Shown here: positions 35,883 to 36,444 of the stretch, in pieces | Position numbering within the stretch: position 1 is the first letter of the stretch | How the letters are laid out: every line of letters begins with the position of its first letter | NCBI GenBank assembly: GCA_945902135.1 | Contig: CAMDMI010000003.1 | Span: 1 to 36,444, forward strand | Source of the DNA: Spirosoma fluviale | GTDB taxonomy: Bacteria > Bacteroidota > Bacteroidia > Cytophagales > Flexibacteraceae | DNA length: 36,444 nt | Direction: 5' to 3' | Notes under the pieces: generated by a model | The model's input: the letters and a program-made list of their open reading frames with translations, nothing else | Told to the model about the DNA's origin: nothing | Database searches by the model: none | Program-made: the position numbers and the translations under genes

Positions 35883-36444
35883 TGACTGGTTAATCTGCCA
35901 ATAGAATCCCAAAGGGTCTGCAAATCAGCAGGCCCTATTTTTTTGGCGAGGCATAAAGTTTTGAGTCGCTCCGGCGCAAAATCCGGGTCAGCTTTTGAAA
36001 TAGAGTTGATCCTTACCCATTCTGAAGCATGGACAAATTTTTTGCCGCCCAATGAAACAGCCACATGGTGGAAATTTTTACCTTCTTCTCTGAAAAACAA
36101 AATGTCTCCTTTTTCAAAAGACGGATTTGCTGGGTCAAATTGGATGCTTGTACCGGCTTCGGCTTGCTGCCAGGCATCTCTTGGAAAAGAGTAGCCCTGC
36201 AGGTTTACAGCCAATTGAACAAGTCCGCTGCAATCCAGGCCCCATTGCGTTTTACCGCCCCACATATAAGGAACATCTAAAAATTTCAAGCAAGTATCTG
36301 CGAGCATTATTCCCGTAAATCCGGAAGGGTTTTTGCCAGAAATTATATTGGTAAGAGGAGTTTCGGGCGGAAAGGAATTTTCCCAAATGAAAGATCCGGC
36401 GGAATACGGAAGCCCTTTTTCCTGAGATAATTCCATGCTTGCCA
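35870..36444 (-). CDS. C40 family peptidase (NlpC/P60), probably truncated by the window edge
   Basis: 'FLDVPYMWGGKTQWGLDCSGLVQLAVNLQGYSFPRDAWQQAEAG...KGDILFFREEGKNFHHVAVSLGGKKFVHAS' with the catalytic Cys/His pattern. The frame stays open past Met 36436, so the N-terminal part probably lies outside. Confidence 0.92.
   Translation of the reverse strand, partial: ASMELSQEKGLPYSAGSFIWENSFPPETPLTNIISGKNPSGFTGIMLADTCLKFLDVPYMWGGKTQWGLDCSGLVQLAVNLQGYSFPRDAWQQAEAGTSIQFDPANPSFEKGDILFFREEGKNFHHVAVSLGGKKFVHASEWVRINSISKADPDFAPERLKTLCLAKKIGPADLQTLWDSIGRLTSHQNI

Noticed and set aside
1-36444. A defence island, secondary-metabolite cluster or prophage
   Set aside because: I read through all intergenic gaps and ORFs and found no nuclease/helicase/toxin, NRPS/PKS, integrase or phage structural genes. 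Content is core metabolism, respiration, DNA/RNA maintenance and envelope genes.

Overview
This 36.4 kb window looks like an ordinary Bacteroidota chromosomal segment. It carries housekeeping genes on both strands, TAnnTTTG-type -7 boxes, many convergent pairs separated by hairpin terminators, and almost no Shine-Dalgarno-like leaders. I saw no rRNA, tRNA, CRISPR array, transposase, phage gene or recognisable defence system. Recognisable content, left to right: NodB deacetylase (partial), polysaccharide flippase, a cytochrome oxidase tail module (CoxIII, CoxIV, a Sco-like protein with no Cys or His, DUF420, a small CxxC membrane protein), an isolated nuoD, rpmE2, dnaG, ribBA, a GlmU-like protein, pnp, rpsO, nitronate monooxygenase, RNase E/G, a 29-aa COX24/AURKAIP1-like gene, a TPR protein, HU, mutY, ssb, a conserved hypothetical, TerC, hemF, a PpiD/SurA-like PPIase, a hidden 50-aa lipoprotein, an Ig-like lipoprotein, an Hc1-like histone H1 protein, an alpha-oxoamine synthase, accC, an isolated nuoK, dxs, an SGNH hydrolase, an orphan histidine kinase, nadC, an LPLAT acyltransferase, a secreted beta-rich protein and an NlpC/P60 peptidase (partial). 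The points most worth a second look are the oxidase assembly module with a Sco-like protein stripped of metal ligands, complex I genes scattered outside any nuo operon, and three short genes absent from the supplied ORF track. I do not see strong evidence for a complete, previously undescribed system.
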